Shown: positions 11,591 through 20,953 of the stretch, piece by piece
Numbering within the stretch: the first letter of the stretch is position 1
Layout of the letters: every line of letters starts with the position of its first letter
Assembly (NCBI GenBank): GCA_049999725.1
Contig: JBNGIS010018354.1
Location: forward strand, 1 to 36,763
Reading direction: 5' to 3'
Origin: Haplomitrium mnioides
Taxonomy: Eukaryota > Marchantiophyta > Haplomitriopsida > Calobryales
Length of the DNA: 36,763 nucleotides
Position numbers and translations under genes: made by a program
The notes under the pieces: model-generated
Told to the model about the DNA's origin: nothing
Databases searched by the model: none
The model's input: only the letters and a program-made list of their open reading frames with translations

Positions 11591-12397
11591 ATGGGCCATG
11601 GCCATGGGAGAAGGAAAAGACGGGCTAAGCATGCGTCAGGATATTCTTCATATGGTTCAAGCAGGAAGGAAGACACAGAGGAGAGCTCTGCATCTACCGT
11701 GGAAAGTGACAGTGACTCCGCTACCAACATCTATGATGAACCAAGATCTTCAAGAAGGAAGAAGCAAAGACGGAAGCGAACAATCAAAAAGGCTGCCAAA
11801 GGAGAAAAGGCTCGTTTAGCGGAATTGAGCTCAAAGATGGAGGTTATGCAGGCCCTCCTTTCGAGCCTCACGCCAAATCTTCAGGGAGCTGAACAATCAA
11901 ATGAATGGGTCGTAATCGGACCACCGAAGAGAATTGTTATGGTGTGCTGGAATTGTAGCCAGCTTGGACATGTTTCCCCCAACTGCATGGAACCATGGGG
12001 GCAGAAGTATGAGTGTCCAATTACAATGCATTCCCAGTGTGAAGAGGAGGAAGCAGTCTGGGTGAAGGAGGAGACATCTGCCTTAGAAGACTGTTGTCAT
12101 GGAAAATCCAAAGTTAAATCCAAGTCTCACCAGAAGAGTAATAGCCAGAAAAGACGGAGGGCTAAGAAGGGTACAAATCAAGTGTGGTCATCCATGAGCG
12201 ATTCTGAATACGAGGCGGAATACCCCACCTGGTTCTACCAGACACAAACCGAGGAGAAGGCAGACGAAGAGGACTTGAGGCATGTCCCAGGCAGCAAATA
12301 CAAGGCGATCCAAATGAGCTCCAAGAGGCGGAAGCATCCCTGGTCGTTGTGCAGAATCTCACTAATTACGTCATTCAAGCGGAGGCGGAGGAATTAG
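11591..12397 (+). CDS. Gag/nucleocapsid-like zinc-knuckle protein of the retrotransposon
   Basis: The 268-residue product begins with a basic segment (RRKRRAK near residue 7). A Ser/acidic stretch follows (25-50), then an arginine-rich motif (RRKKQRRKR, 55-63) and a short possible helix with regular leucines (about 72-93). Next comes a perfect CCHC zinc knuckle: Cys119, Cys122, His127, Cys132. A second Lys/Arg cluster is at 172-193 and acidic stretches at about 202-229. Zinc knuckles of this spacing bind nucleic acid in retroelement nucleocapsids, so packaging or RNA chaperoning is the likely role. No capsid-type gag domain precedes the knuckle that I can recognise. The ATG at 11591 follows an in-frame stop at 11567. 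After about residue 240 the text turns abnormally basic, while the -1 frame carries the acidic continuation, so the authentic C-terminus is probably in that other frame. Intactness of function is doubtful. Confidence 0.75.
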   Translation: MGHGHGRRKRRAKHASGYSSYGSSRKEDTEESSASTVESDSDSATNIYDEPRSSRRKKQRRKRTIKKAAKGEKARLAELSSKMEVMQALLSSLTPNLQGAEQSNEWVVIGPPKRIVMVCWNCSQLGHVSPNCMEPWGQKYECPITMHSQCEEEEAVWVKEETSALEDCCHGKSKVKSKSHQKSNSQKRRRAKKGTNQVWSSMSDSEYEAEYPTWFYQTQTEEKADEEDLRHVPGSKYKAIQMSSKRRKHPWSLCRISLITSFKRRRRN

Positions 12398-13035
12398 GAC
12401 CTGAAGAAGAGGACTCCGCGCACCAATCAAGGGACCATGGAAGGGCTCCACCAGGGCAAGGAGGGGATGGTGCGACTGAACCTCATTTCCCTCAAGAGGA
12501 AGACCCACCAGAAGACCAATGTTGGCCAAGCCCCGAACCCGAACTACGGGGAAAGTCAACAACGGTGGACTCGGATGTAGAAAGTCATGACAAGCACTTG
12601 CCAAGTGTCGTCGAGTTAGAGCCTCCTCAAGTGGTAGAATGCACGATAATGAAAATAATCAGTTGTAGCCTGGAGAATCCAAAGGTATCGGAAGATGAGC
12701 CCAATCTCAATCCAGAGAAGAAGCTCACCTTAATGCAACCCAAGGATCTTGGTGACAGGGAAGGAATTGTTACGGGCAGCCCCATCACCACCAACATTGT
12801 ATGTAACTTTAAGGTTACAGGCCCGATGGACAGTACCTTTGCGCATGCTTGTCTGATCAGCTGTTCCCTGTCGGTGTGCGTTGGGCGTGCCCCCAAGCCA
12901 GAGGAGACGGGCCACCAAAGTGGTCACAGATCTGAGGGTGGGTTCACGGTGCAGAAGGGAATGCAGCAAGGCATGTTGTTGCAGAGACCTCATATTCCCC
13001 TCAAACCAAAATTTAGAAGCATGACTTTTGTATGA
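12349..13035 (+). pseudogene. Second retrotransposon frame, -1 relative to the zinc-knuckle ORF; probable C-terminal half
   Basis: The frame is open from 12208 (after a TGA at 12205-12207) to a stop ending at 13035, and overlaps the zinc-knuckle ORF. The nominal start at 12349 is GTG; the first ATG in frame is at 12649, about 100 codons in, so independent initiation is unlikely. The first ~60 residues are rich in Glu and Pro (LGPEEEDSAH, FPQEEDPPEDQ). The rest has no domain I recognise: there is no DTG/DSG protease motif and no polymerase motif. Either a small indel near 12280-12310 split one longer gene, or ribosomes shift -1 in the overlap. No classical X-XXY-YYZ slippery heptamer is visible there, which favours a mutation. 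The function is unknown. Confidence 0.6.
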
Positions 13036-13073
13036 GATCCAAGAAAGGGGCTGACAAAGGAGAATGCGCAGAG

Positions 13074-13147
13074 GTAAGTTGTCTGTGTGTGTGCGTGTTG
13101 TTTTTTGTGGGGGGGGGGGGGGGGTGTTTCGTGGGGTTTTTTTGTAG
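13074..13147 (+). other. Intron-like segment containing a G16 run (speculative)
   Basis: A strong donor context (GAG then GTAAGT at 13074) and an acceptor-like TTTTTTTGTAG ending at 13147 bound 74 bp of TG-rich sequence. That sequence holds a TGTGTGTG stretch and 16 consecutive G. Against splicing, there is almost no internal adenosine to serve as a branch point. The segment is after the stop of the upstream frame, so it would be an intron in the 3' untranslated region. Confidence 0.25.
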
Positions 13148-13235
13148 GAGTTACAGAGTTGAGCCAGCAACCATCCAACAGAGGCACCAAAAAATTGAGG
13201 GAGAAGAAGTGTGTTCGTGGGGACACTTCACACTT

Positions 13236-13245
13236 AAAGGAGGAG
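13236..13245 (+). other. Polypurine tract
   Basis: AAAGGAGGAG ends 3 bp before the 3' LTR (TTA, then TGTCAG at 13249). This is the expected position for the plus-strand primer of an LTR retrotransposon. Confidence 0.8.
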
Positions 13246-13939
13246 TTATGTCAGCCGATGGTTTGGAACACTCAAGCAGAATTCACGAAATCAGAAGCAT
13301 CAACGACACAATAATCCTTGGCAAGTGTTAGGGCCTCTTAAGAGCCAGGGATTGCCCTCAAACAACTACTAAGAGCAGGGCGCATGAGTTATGGGAGGGA
13401 AACAGGATCATGGCGGAGGAGATGAGTAGGGAACCAGGATCGCCAACTAGAGGAGGGACCACCTTTCAAAATTCGAAGCGAGCGAGCGAGAATCCGTGGG
13501 CCTCAGGAGGATGCGGGGATCGGAGCTTGGGGAGAAGGAAGAGAGCGGCCACCTATGGCAAAGAAATCGCAGGAGGAGGAAGAACGGATCCACAACGACA
13601 AAATCCGAAGGCACTCCAAAGAAAGTCAGATCGCAGATAGGTCTTGCAGCGGCCACAATTCGGGAAGCAAGGATCAGGGATTAAAATGAGAAGGTGAGAT
13701 CATCACGATGGCGAGCAAGGCCATGGAAGAGGGACGCCTCGATCCCACAAGCAAGAGCGCGCAGTGCAAGGGCCGATCGAACTCTCCCATTCGAGTCCGC
13801 GAATCCTGGCGGAAATGTGGAGTCCACGGAAGGCCCCACGAGATTCCACGGAAACGTGGCATCTCTAGAGCACTTCGCGGGATTCCATGGATGGCGTGAC
13901 GGCACCAAAAGGCCCGAGAATCTACGGAAAGGTGCCTTC

Positions 13940-13960
13940 CTAAGTGGGGATCCCACTTAG
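13940..13960. other. Perfect 9-bp hairpin in U3 of the 3' LTR
   Basis: Arms 13940-13948 (CTAAGTGGG) and 13952-13960 (CCCACTTAG) are exact reverse complements with a GAT loop. Compared with the 5' LTR (8103-8123), one base pair is changed on both arms (G-C here, A-T there) and another changes C-G pairing to G-T. Confidence 0.8.
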
Positions 13961-14832
13961 CGGGGTTCCGATCCGTCTTACGACGTGGGGACCCCGGTTA
14001 AGAGGGATCCACGAAGAAACCAACCGGGGAGCAAGGAGGAGGGCCTGAAACAACGACTTATCGAGGGTCTAGCCGAAGGAAAACGGGAGAGTGTCGGAAG
14101 GATGATGCATCGAAGATCCGAGCGAAAGAGGAGCGGGGAAGCCGAAGGGGCAATTTAGCGCGGATCCGTCAAGAGGAAAATAGAGGAGAGCTGAAAGGGG
14201 GACATATCACCGAGTGGGCCGACGAAGAGCGAGTGAAGACAAAAAGGCGACTTATCAACGATCCGGTTCAATGAGGCGCATCAGTGGTGAAACGGTGATC
14301 CATTGCAAACCGTCCAATGGGAAGAAGGCTAAGCAAGAAGGGCGATATGGCACCGATCCAGTTGGGGGAAACAAGGGGTACGCCGAAAAGACGATCTATT
14401 GGTGAATCAGGTAGCAAGATGAGAGCAGCCGAAAAATCTATCTAACGCCGGTGCGACCGACGAAGGAGCAAGCGGCGCCAAAAGGATGATTCAACGCTAA
14501 TCTGACATCACAAGGGTGAAAGTTTGACGAGGTGTGGCCGATATCCGAAAGTTCGAAGGGGCAAATGGTTTGAAAGGGCCTTGTAGTTCTTATATCAAGC
14601 TTTCAAAAATGTTAACGAAGAGAGCCTCGGGCGTGCGCATAGTTCTTACTTCGAAGGTACGACGAAATGGCAACATCAACACAATTCTTATTTGGCGAGC
14701 AGGGTAAGTCTGGAGCGGCTCTTCGGATGACGTGGCGAGCGCAGGGAGTCCGCGGAAGTGCTTCGGAAACGTGGCGTGTTGGGGAACTTGGTAGGGTTTC
14801 CGATGGTCAACTTCGGAAGAAGGGTACGCGTG

Positions 14833-15180
14833 ACGGTCCACCTACCCCTTTGCGGGGCAGCATCGGACAGCAGCCTTCGGACGACATGGCGCCTTGGGAA
14901 GCACATAGGGGGTTCTGTGGTTCAACCTTGGAAGGAAGTCAACCAACGGTCCGCCTACCCCTTTGCGGGGTGGCGTCGAACGGTGCCCTTCGGAGGACGT
15001 GGCGACTCCAGGGACCTCGAAGCAACTCATGGGACATGCGACACAAGGAGAAGAGTTCATCGAACCTCGGGCAATGTACATGTCAACTGAAGAAGGAGCA
15101 GTCATCGCAACAGTCAGCCTACCCCCTTGCGGGGCGATGTCGGACGGCGGTGCAGCGGAGGACGTGGCGCGCGGAGAGTG
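14833..15180. repeat. Three degenerate GC-rich subrepeats in the 3' LTR
   Basis: The core CCTACCCC(T/C)TTGCGGGG occurs at 14841, 14954 and 15118, spaced about 113 and 164 bp. These match the spacing in the 5' LTR. Each core is followed within about 15 bp by a GTCGGACGG-like word. Confidence 0.8.
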
Positions 15181-15546
15181 AAGTAGGATCTGCGGGGGAA
15201 TCTGTGGAGATTCCGTGGACTGGATTCTGCGGGGCGCTTCGAAACTCAGTTCCAAAGAACCTCTTCGGACTTGGTTCTGTGAGAATCTACGGAATCTCTT
15301 CCTGCAAGATTCCTTGGACTCCCCGTGAGATTACCATTGTACTTGTCTTTCTCAATCAACTGAAGGGACATGCGGCTTGATTTCCTTTTCCGGGGTAACT
15401 AGATTAACTAACGAGGGAGGCACGCGTCGCATTTTCCCACTTCGAGCTTAACGGCCATAACGACTATTCATCGGATCGAGCTCGAGGGATTAACGCGTAG
15501 AGGGGAGTATACATCGTTGGCCTTCAAATCATTTCAAGTTGATGCA

Positions 15547-16178
15547 TGGGCAACTGTGGGGCGTGATAGCGATGCGAGGTACGAGAATCGCGCATGGTAA
15601 GGCAGGGGTGAGGATTCAGTGAGGAGCTACGTGAAGCAGGGGTACTAGCTCCATAAGGCTAGGGGGATTCAGAGGAGGACTGGAGGGGCGCCGAGGATTG
15701 CAGAGTGAGGAGCTCTAGATGCTCGGGCGATCCAAGTGACCTCATCCTTGCCGGTAGACCAAAGCGAATGGGGACTGATACGATAGTTCGAAGGGATCCC
15801 GACCTGCCAAGAACTAAGGAGAGGCTGCGAAGTGAGGAGCTTGGAGCCGTCTCGACATTTCACGGGCGATTGCGGAGTGCGACAGCGATAACAAGAAAAG
15901 GGAATCGCGCATGGTAAGGCAGGGGTGAGAATTCAGTGAGGAACTATGTGAAGCAGGGGTACTAGCTCTAGGGGGCCAGGGGGATTCAGAGGAGGACTAG
16001 AGGGGCGCCGAGGATTGCAGAGTGAGGACTCTAGATGCTCGAGCGATCCAGGTGACCTCATCCTTGTGGTGGACCATAGCGAAGGAGGACTGATACGATA
16101 GTTCGAAGGGATTCTGACCTGCCAAGAACTAACGAGAGGCTGCCAAGTGAGGAGCTTGGAGTCGTCTCGGCATTTCCT
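15547..16178. repeat. ~316-bp tandem dimer within the 3' LTR
   Basis: This is the same two-unit structure as 9709-10340, with the words GCATGGTAAGGCAGGGGTGAG, GGGGTACTAGCTC and GTGACCTCATCCTTG repeated at about 316-bp spacing. Its presence in both LTRs shows it was part of the parental element. Confidence 0.88.
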
Positions 16179-16549
16179 TATGCAAGTGCATCAACCCAAA
16201 GTGTTTGAAGTAGACTCTGGTGTGTTTCTTCAAGTGGATCTGAGAGGGGGGGATGCATTAGTGCTTGCGCACTGCGCGGGATGACCCGTCAAGGCTCTGG
16301 GGTGGAGTGAGCTACATGCAGCTGGGAAAGCTGTCTTCCAGAGGTGGAAGTCAAAGAAACTCTCTTCTTAGCCTGAGGAAGTAAAAGCAGGGCTTCTCGT
16401 GAGGGAAGTTAAAAAACTATCTGGAGGGAAGGGTGTGTGGGTGGTTGCTAGGTTGCAGGTTGTAAGGCAGCAGGGATTCATAAGGGAAGGAACCAGTTGG
16501 TGGAAATCCAGAGGGCCTTCAAGGACTCTGTTTTCTCTTGCATATATTG

Positions 16550-16556
16550 TATAAAT
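16550..16556 (+). promoter_or_regulatory. TATA-like box of the 3' LTR
   Basis: TATAAAT sits in the same AT-rich island as 10716-10722, unchanged between the diverged LTRs. Confidence 0.5.
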
Positions 16557-16910
16557 TGTTTGTTCATATATGTGTAGATCAGATTTACATTCTGCATTTT
16601 GTTCTAGAGTTTTATTAGCTTAGAAGGTATCAAGATAGTTGAGCAGACCTTGGGAACAGCCTTGAAGGGGGAGTCCAATCCCTTGACACAAGTTATAGTA
16701 TCTTGGAGGTAAATGCTCTCTGTTCTGATTCTGTGGCATAGAGTAGGAATTAGTCCATTGTAGGATTGTTAGGAATATTTGGACCAATTCTGTCACCACC
16801 CTGAGAGGGGGAGTCCAAACCTCTGGTATTGTTCAGTTGTGTAGGTCACCAACACCATTTCTACCCCAAGCACAAATAAGGTGGTAGGACTTAAGTCATT
16901 GGGTCCTTTG

Positions 16911-16916
16911 AATAAA
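16911..16916 (+). terminator. Candidate polyadenylation signal in the 3' LTR
   Basis: AATAAA occurs about 355 bp downstream of the TATA-like box, a reasonable place for transcript 3' end formation. The 5' LTR has AACAAA at the equivalent 11077-11082. Plant poly(A) signals are loosely conserved, so this is suggestive only. Confidence 0.3.
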
Positions 16917-17171
16917 GTGAAGGAATTACACACAAATCAGCTGGGGGGATGAATGTGGACTTGAGGGTTGCATGAATGTCTCACTTGAGGGCCACCAAAA
17001 GAGAGTGAGTGGCGTGTTAAAGGTTGGAAAGGAAAGGGAGAATCCTTAGAGCCTCAAAGTGGTAACTGGCAAGGGGCCATCTCAGAAAAGAACCTGAAAA
17101 CCCGTAATACATCCTCCCTTGCGCTCAAAGCGGGACCTGAAAAGGTTAAGACCCAGAACAGGGGAGCGACA

Positions 17172-17176
17172 TATAG
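17172..17176. repeat. Target-site duplication, right (TATAG)
   Basis: This is an exact match to 7454-7458, and the satellite phase continues directly into GCAACATATAGTTG. Confidence 0.93.
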
Positions 17177-19559
17177 CAACATATAGTTGTAAATATATGA
17201 GATAGAAAGATGAACGTGTATGTGTCTTACCAGAACATTTATACATGAGTTAATAAGAACTTGAATCTAATTTCACTATAAAGGAACATATAGTTGTAAG
17301 TGTATGAGATACAAAAGATACTTGTAATTGTATGAGATACAAAGATGAATGTATGTATGTCTTGCCAAAACATTTATAGATGAGTTCATAACAACTTGAA
17401 TCTAATTTCGCTATATAGCAACATATAGTTGTAAATGTATGAGATAGAAAGATAGTTGTAAATGTATGAGATAGAAAGATGAATGTGTATGTGTCTTTTC
17501 AAATCATTTATAGATGAGTTAATAAGAACTGGAATCTAATTTCACTACATAGAAACATATAGTTGTAAAGGTATGAGATAGAAAGATGAACCTGTATGTC
17601 TCTTGCAAGAACATTTATCGACTAGTTAACAACAACTTGAATCTAATTTCACTATATAGCAACATATAGTTGTAAATGTATGAGATAGAAAGATAGTCGT
17701 AAATACATGAGATAGAAAGATGAAAGTGTATGTGTCTTGCACAAACATTTATGGATGAGTTAACAAGAACTTGAATCTAAGCTTACTATATAGCAACATA
17801 TAGTTGTAAATGTATGAGATAGAAAGCTAGTTGTAAATATATGAGATAGAAAGATGAACCTATATGTGTCTTTCCAAAACATTTATAGATGAGTTAATAG
17901 GAACTTGAATTTAATTTCACTATATAGAAACATATAGTTGTAAATGGATCAAAATGAAAGATAGTTGTCAATGGATAAGATAGAAAGATAGTTGTAAATG
18001 TATAAGATAGAAAGATGAACCTTTATGTTTCTTGCGGGAACATTCATAGATTGATTGATAAAAACTTGAATCTAGTTTCACTATATGACAACATAAAGAT
18101 GCAAATGTATGAGATAGAAAGATAGTTGTAAATGTATGAGATAGAAAGATCAACGTATATGTGTCTTCCGAAAACATTCATAGATGAGTTAATAAGAACT
18201 TGAATCTAAATTCACTACATAGCAACATATAGTTGTAAATGTAGGAGATAGAAAGATGAACATGTATGTGTCTTGCCGAAACATTTATTGATAAGTTGAA
18301 AAGAACTTGAATCTTATTTCACTATATAGCAACATATAGTTGTAAATGTATGAGATAGAAAGATGAACGTGTATGTGTCATACCAAAACATTTATACATC
18401 AGTTAATAAGAACTTGAATCTAATTTCACTCAATAGCAACATATAGTTGTAAATGTATGAGATAGAAAGATAGTTGTAAATGTATGAGACAGAAAGATGA
18501 GCGTGTATATGTCTGGCCAAAACATTTATAGATGAGTTAAAAAGAACTTGAATCTAATTTCACTATAGAGCAACATATAGTTGTAAATGTCTGAGATAGA
18601 AAGATAGTTGTAAAAGAAAGATGAACGTGTGTGTCTTGCCAAAACATTTATAGATGAGTTTATAAGAACTTGAATCTAATTTTACTACATAGCAACATAT
18701 ATTTGTAAATGTATGAGGTAGAAAGATGAACGTGTATGCATCCTACCAAAACATTTATACATGAGTTAATAAGAACTTGAATCTAAGTTCACTATATAGC
18801 AACATATAGTTGTTGATGTATGAGATAGAAAGATAGTTGTAAATGCATGAGATAGAAAGATGAGCGTGTATGTGTCTTGCACAAACATTTGAAGATGAGT
18901 TAATAAGAACTTGAATCTAATTTCACTGTATAGCAACATATAGTTGTAAATGTCCGAGATCGAAAGATAGTTGTACATGTATGAGATAGAGAAGATGAAC
19001 TTGTATGTGTCTTGCCAAAACATTTTTAGATGCGTTAATAAGAACTTGAATTTAGTTTCACTATATAGCAACCTATAGTTGTAAATATATGAGATAGAAA
19101 GATGAACGTTCACGTATCCTACCAAAACATTTATACATGAGTTAATAAGAACTTGAATCTAATTTCACTATATAGCAACATGTAGTTGTAAATGAATGAG
19201 ATAGAAAGATGGTTGTAAATGTATGAGATAGAAAGATGAACGTGCATGTGTCTTTTCAAATCATTTATAGATGAGTTATTTAGAACTTGAATCAAATTTT
19301 ACTAGAAAGCAACATATAGTTGTAATTGTATGAGATATAAAGCTAGTTGTGAATGTATGAGATAGAAAGATGAACCTATATGTATCTTGCAAAAGGATTT
19401 ATAGATGAGCTAATAGGAACTTGAATCTAACTTCACTATATACCAACATATAGTTGTAAATGTATGAGATAGAAACATGAACGTGTCTTGCCAAAACATT
19501 TATAGATTAGTCAATAAGAACTTGAATCTAATTTCACTATATAGCAACATATAGTTGTA

Positions 19560-19569
19560 NNNNNNNNNN
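19560..19569. other. Assembly gap (10 N)
   Basis: Ten N fall inside one satellite unit. The left edge ends ATAGTTGTA and the right edge resumes AATAAGAACTTG. The satellite consensus requires about 55-85 bp between these words, so the gap length is a placeholder and the true missing length is unknown. Confidence 0.98.
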
Positions 19570-20707
19570 AATAAGAACTTGAATCTAATTTCACTATATA
19601 GCAACATATAGTTGTAGATGTATGAGATAGAAAGATAGTTTTAAATGTATGAGATAGAAATATGAGCGTGTTTGTGTCTTGTAGAAACATTTATAGATGA
19701 GTTAATAAGAACTTGAATCTAATTTCACTGTATAGCAACAAATAGTTGTAAATGTATGAGATGGAAAGATAGTTGTAAATGTATGAGATAGAAAGATGAA
19801 CGTGTATGTGTAATGCCAAAAAATTTATAGATGAGTTAAGAAGAACTTAAATCTAATTTTACTATATAGCAACATATAGTTGTAAATGTATGAGATAGAA
19901 GGATAGTTGTAAATGTATGAGATTGAAAGATGAACGTGTATATGTCTTACCAAAACATTTTAACATGAGTTAATAAGAACTTGAATCTAATTTCACTGTA
20001 CAACATGTAGTTGTAAATGTATGAGATAAAAAGATGGTTGTAAATGTATAAGATAGAATGATGAACGTGTATGTGTCTTTCCAAATCATTGATAGATGAG
20101 TTATTCAGAACTTGAATCTAATTTCATTATATAGCAACATATAGTTTTAATTGTATGAGATGGAAAACTAGTTGTAAATGTTTGAGATAGAAAGATAGTT
20201 TTAAATGTATGAGATAGAAAGATGAACGTATATGTGTCTTGCAAAAACATTTATAAATGAGTTAATAAGAACTAGAATTTAATTTTACAATAGACCAACA
20301 TATAGTTGTAATTGTATGAGATAGAAAGATAGTTGTAAATGTATGAGATAGAAAGATGAACGTGCATGTGTCTTGCCCAAACATTTATAGATGAGTTAAT
20401 AAGAACTTGAATCTAATTTCACTATATAGCAACATATAGTTGTAAATGCATGAGATAGAAAGATGAACGTGTATGTGTCTTACCAAAATATTTTTACATG
20501 AGTTAATAAGAACTTGAATCTAATTTCACTATATAGCAACAAATAGTTGTAAATGTATGAGATAGAAAGACAGTTGTAAATGTATGAGATAGAAAGATGA
20601 ATGTGTATGTGTATTGCCAGAACATTTATACATGAGTTAATAAGAACTTGAATCTAATTTTACTATATAGCAACATATAGTTGTGAATGTATGAGATGGA
20701 AGGATAG

Positions 20708-20953
20708 TTGTAAATGTATGAGATATAAAGATGAACATGAATGTGTCTTTCCAAAACATTTTTAGATAAGTTAATAAGAACTTGAATTATATTTCACTAT
20801 ATAGCAAGATATAGTTGTAAATGTATGAGATTGTAAATGTATGAGATATAAAGATGAACATGAATGTGTCTTTCCAAAACATTTTTAGATGAGTTAATAA
20901 GAACTTGAATTATATTTCACTATATAGCAAGATATAGTTGTAAATGTATGAGA
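20708..20953. repeat. Near-perfect 123-bp tandem duplication spanning the copy junction
   Basis: Positions 20708-20830 and 20831-20953 match with one visible difference (TAGATAAG versus TAGATGAG). The join at 20830/20831 is irregular: TGAGA runs straight into TTGTAAATG, about 12 bp short of the usual submodule boundary. Position 20908, where copy 2 aligns to base 1, lies within the second member. Confidence 0.85.

Larger units (their letters stand above)
7459..17171 (+). mobile_element. Complete non-autonomous LTR retrotransposon with giant LTRs, gag-like ORF only
   Basis: The 9,713-bp element starts TG and ends CA, has two long direct terminal repeats (3,880 and 3,923 bp) and is bounded by the 5-bp duplication TATAG. 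Between the LTRs are only 1,910 bp, with a candidate primer-binding site, a zinc-knuckle ORF, a second overlapping frame and a polypurine tract, all on the plus strand. No protease, reverse transcriptase, RNase H or integrase motif (such as YxDD or HHCC) appears in the predicted proteins. The element would therefore need enzymes supplied in trans. The structure resembles the large retrotransposon derivative (LARD) and gag-only TR-GAG classes of plants, but I cannot assign a named family or choose between Ty3/gypsy and Ty1/copia. LTR divergence of about 8% shows that the insertion is old and the element has been accumulating mutations. Confidence 0.95.
13249..17171 (+). repeat. 3' LTR
   Basis: It begins TGTCAGC and ends GCGACA, aligning with 7459-11338. 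In two hand-aligned blocks of about 190 bp (LTR start and TATA region) I count about 31 differences in about 375 positions, mostly transitions. It has a 47-bp segment (about 13681-13727) absent from the 5' LTR. A 237-codon frame at 14667-15380 is interrupted in the 5' LTR and made largely of the GC-rich subrepeats, so it is not called as a gene. Confidence 0.95.
17172..20907. repeat. AT-rich modular satellite array, right block
   Basis: This is the same satellite as 1-7458, resuming mid-unit after the retrotransposon. It includes both 107- and 134-bp unit forms, an N gap at 19560-19569 and an irregular join near 20831. About 30 units are estimated. Minus-strand open frames such as 18766-19125 are repeat-derived and not called. 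I see nothing else in it. Confidence 0.95.

Noticed and set aside
12730-13226. Minus-strand open frames opposite the internal region (up to 146 codons)
   Set aside because: They are antisense shadows of the plus-strand frames, with low-complexity Pro and His/Thr runs from the G and TG tracts; no independent support.
14667-15380. 237-codon plus-strand frame in the 3' LTR
   Set aside because: The matching part of the 5' LTR is broken into short frames, and the text is mainly the GC-rich subrepeats translated; no domain.
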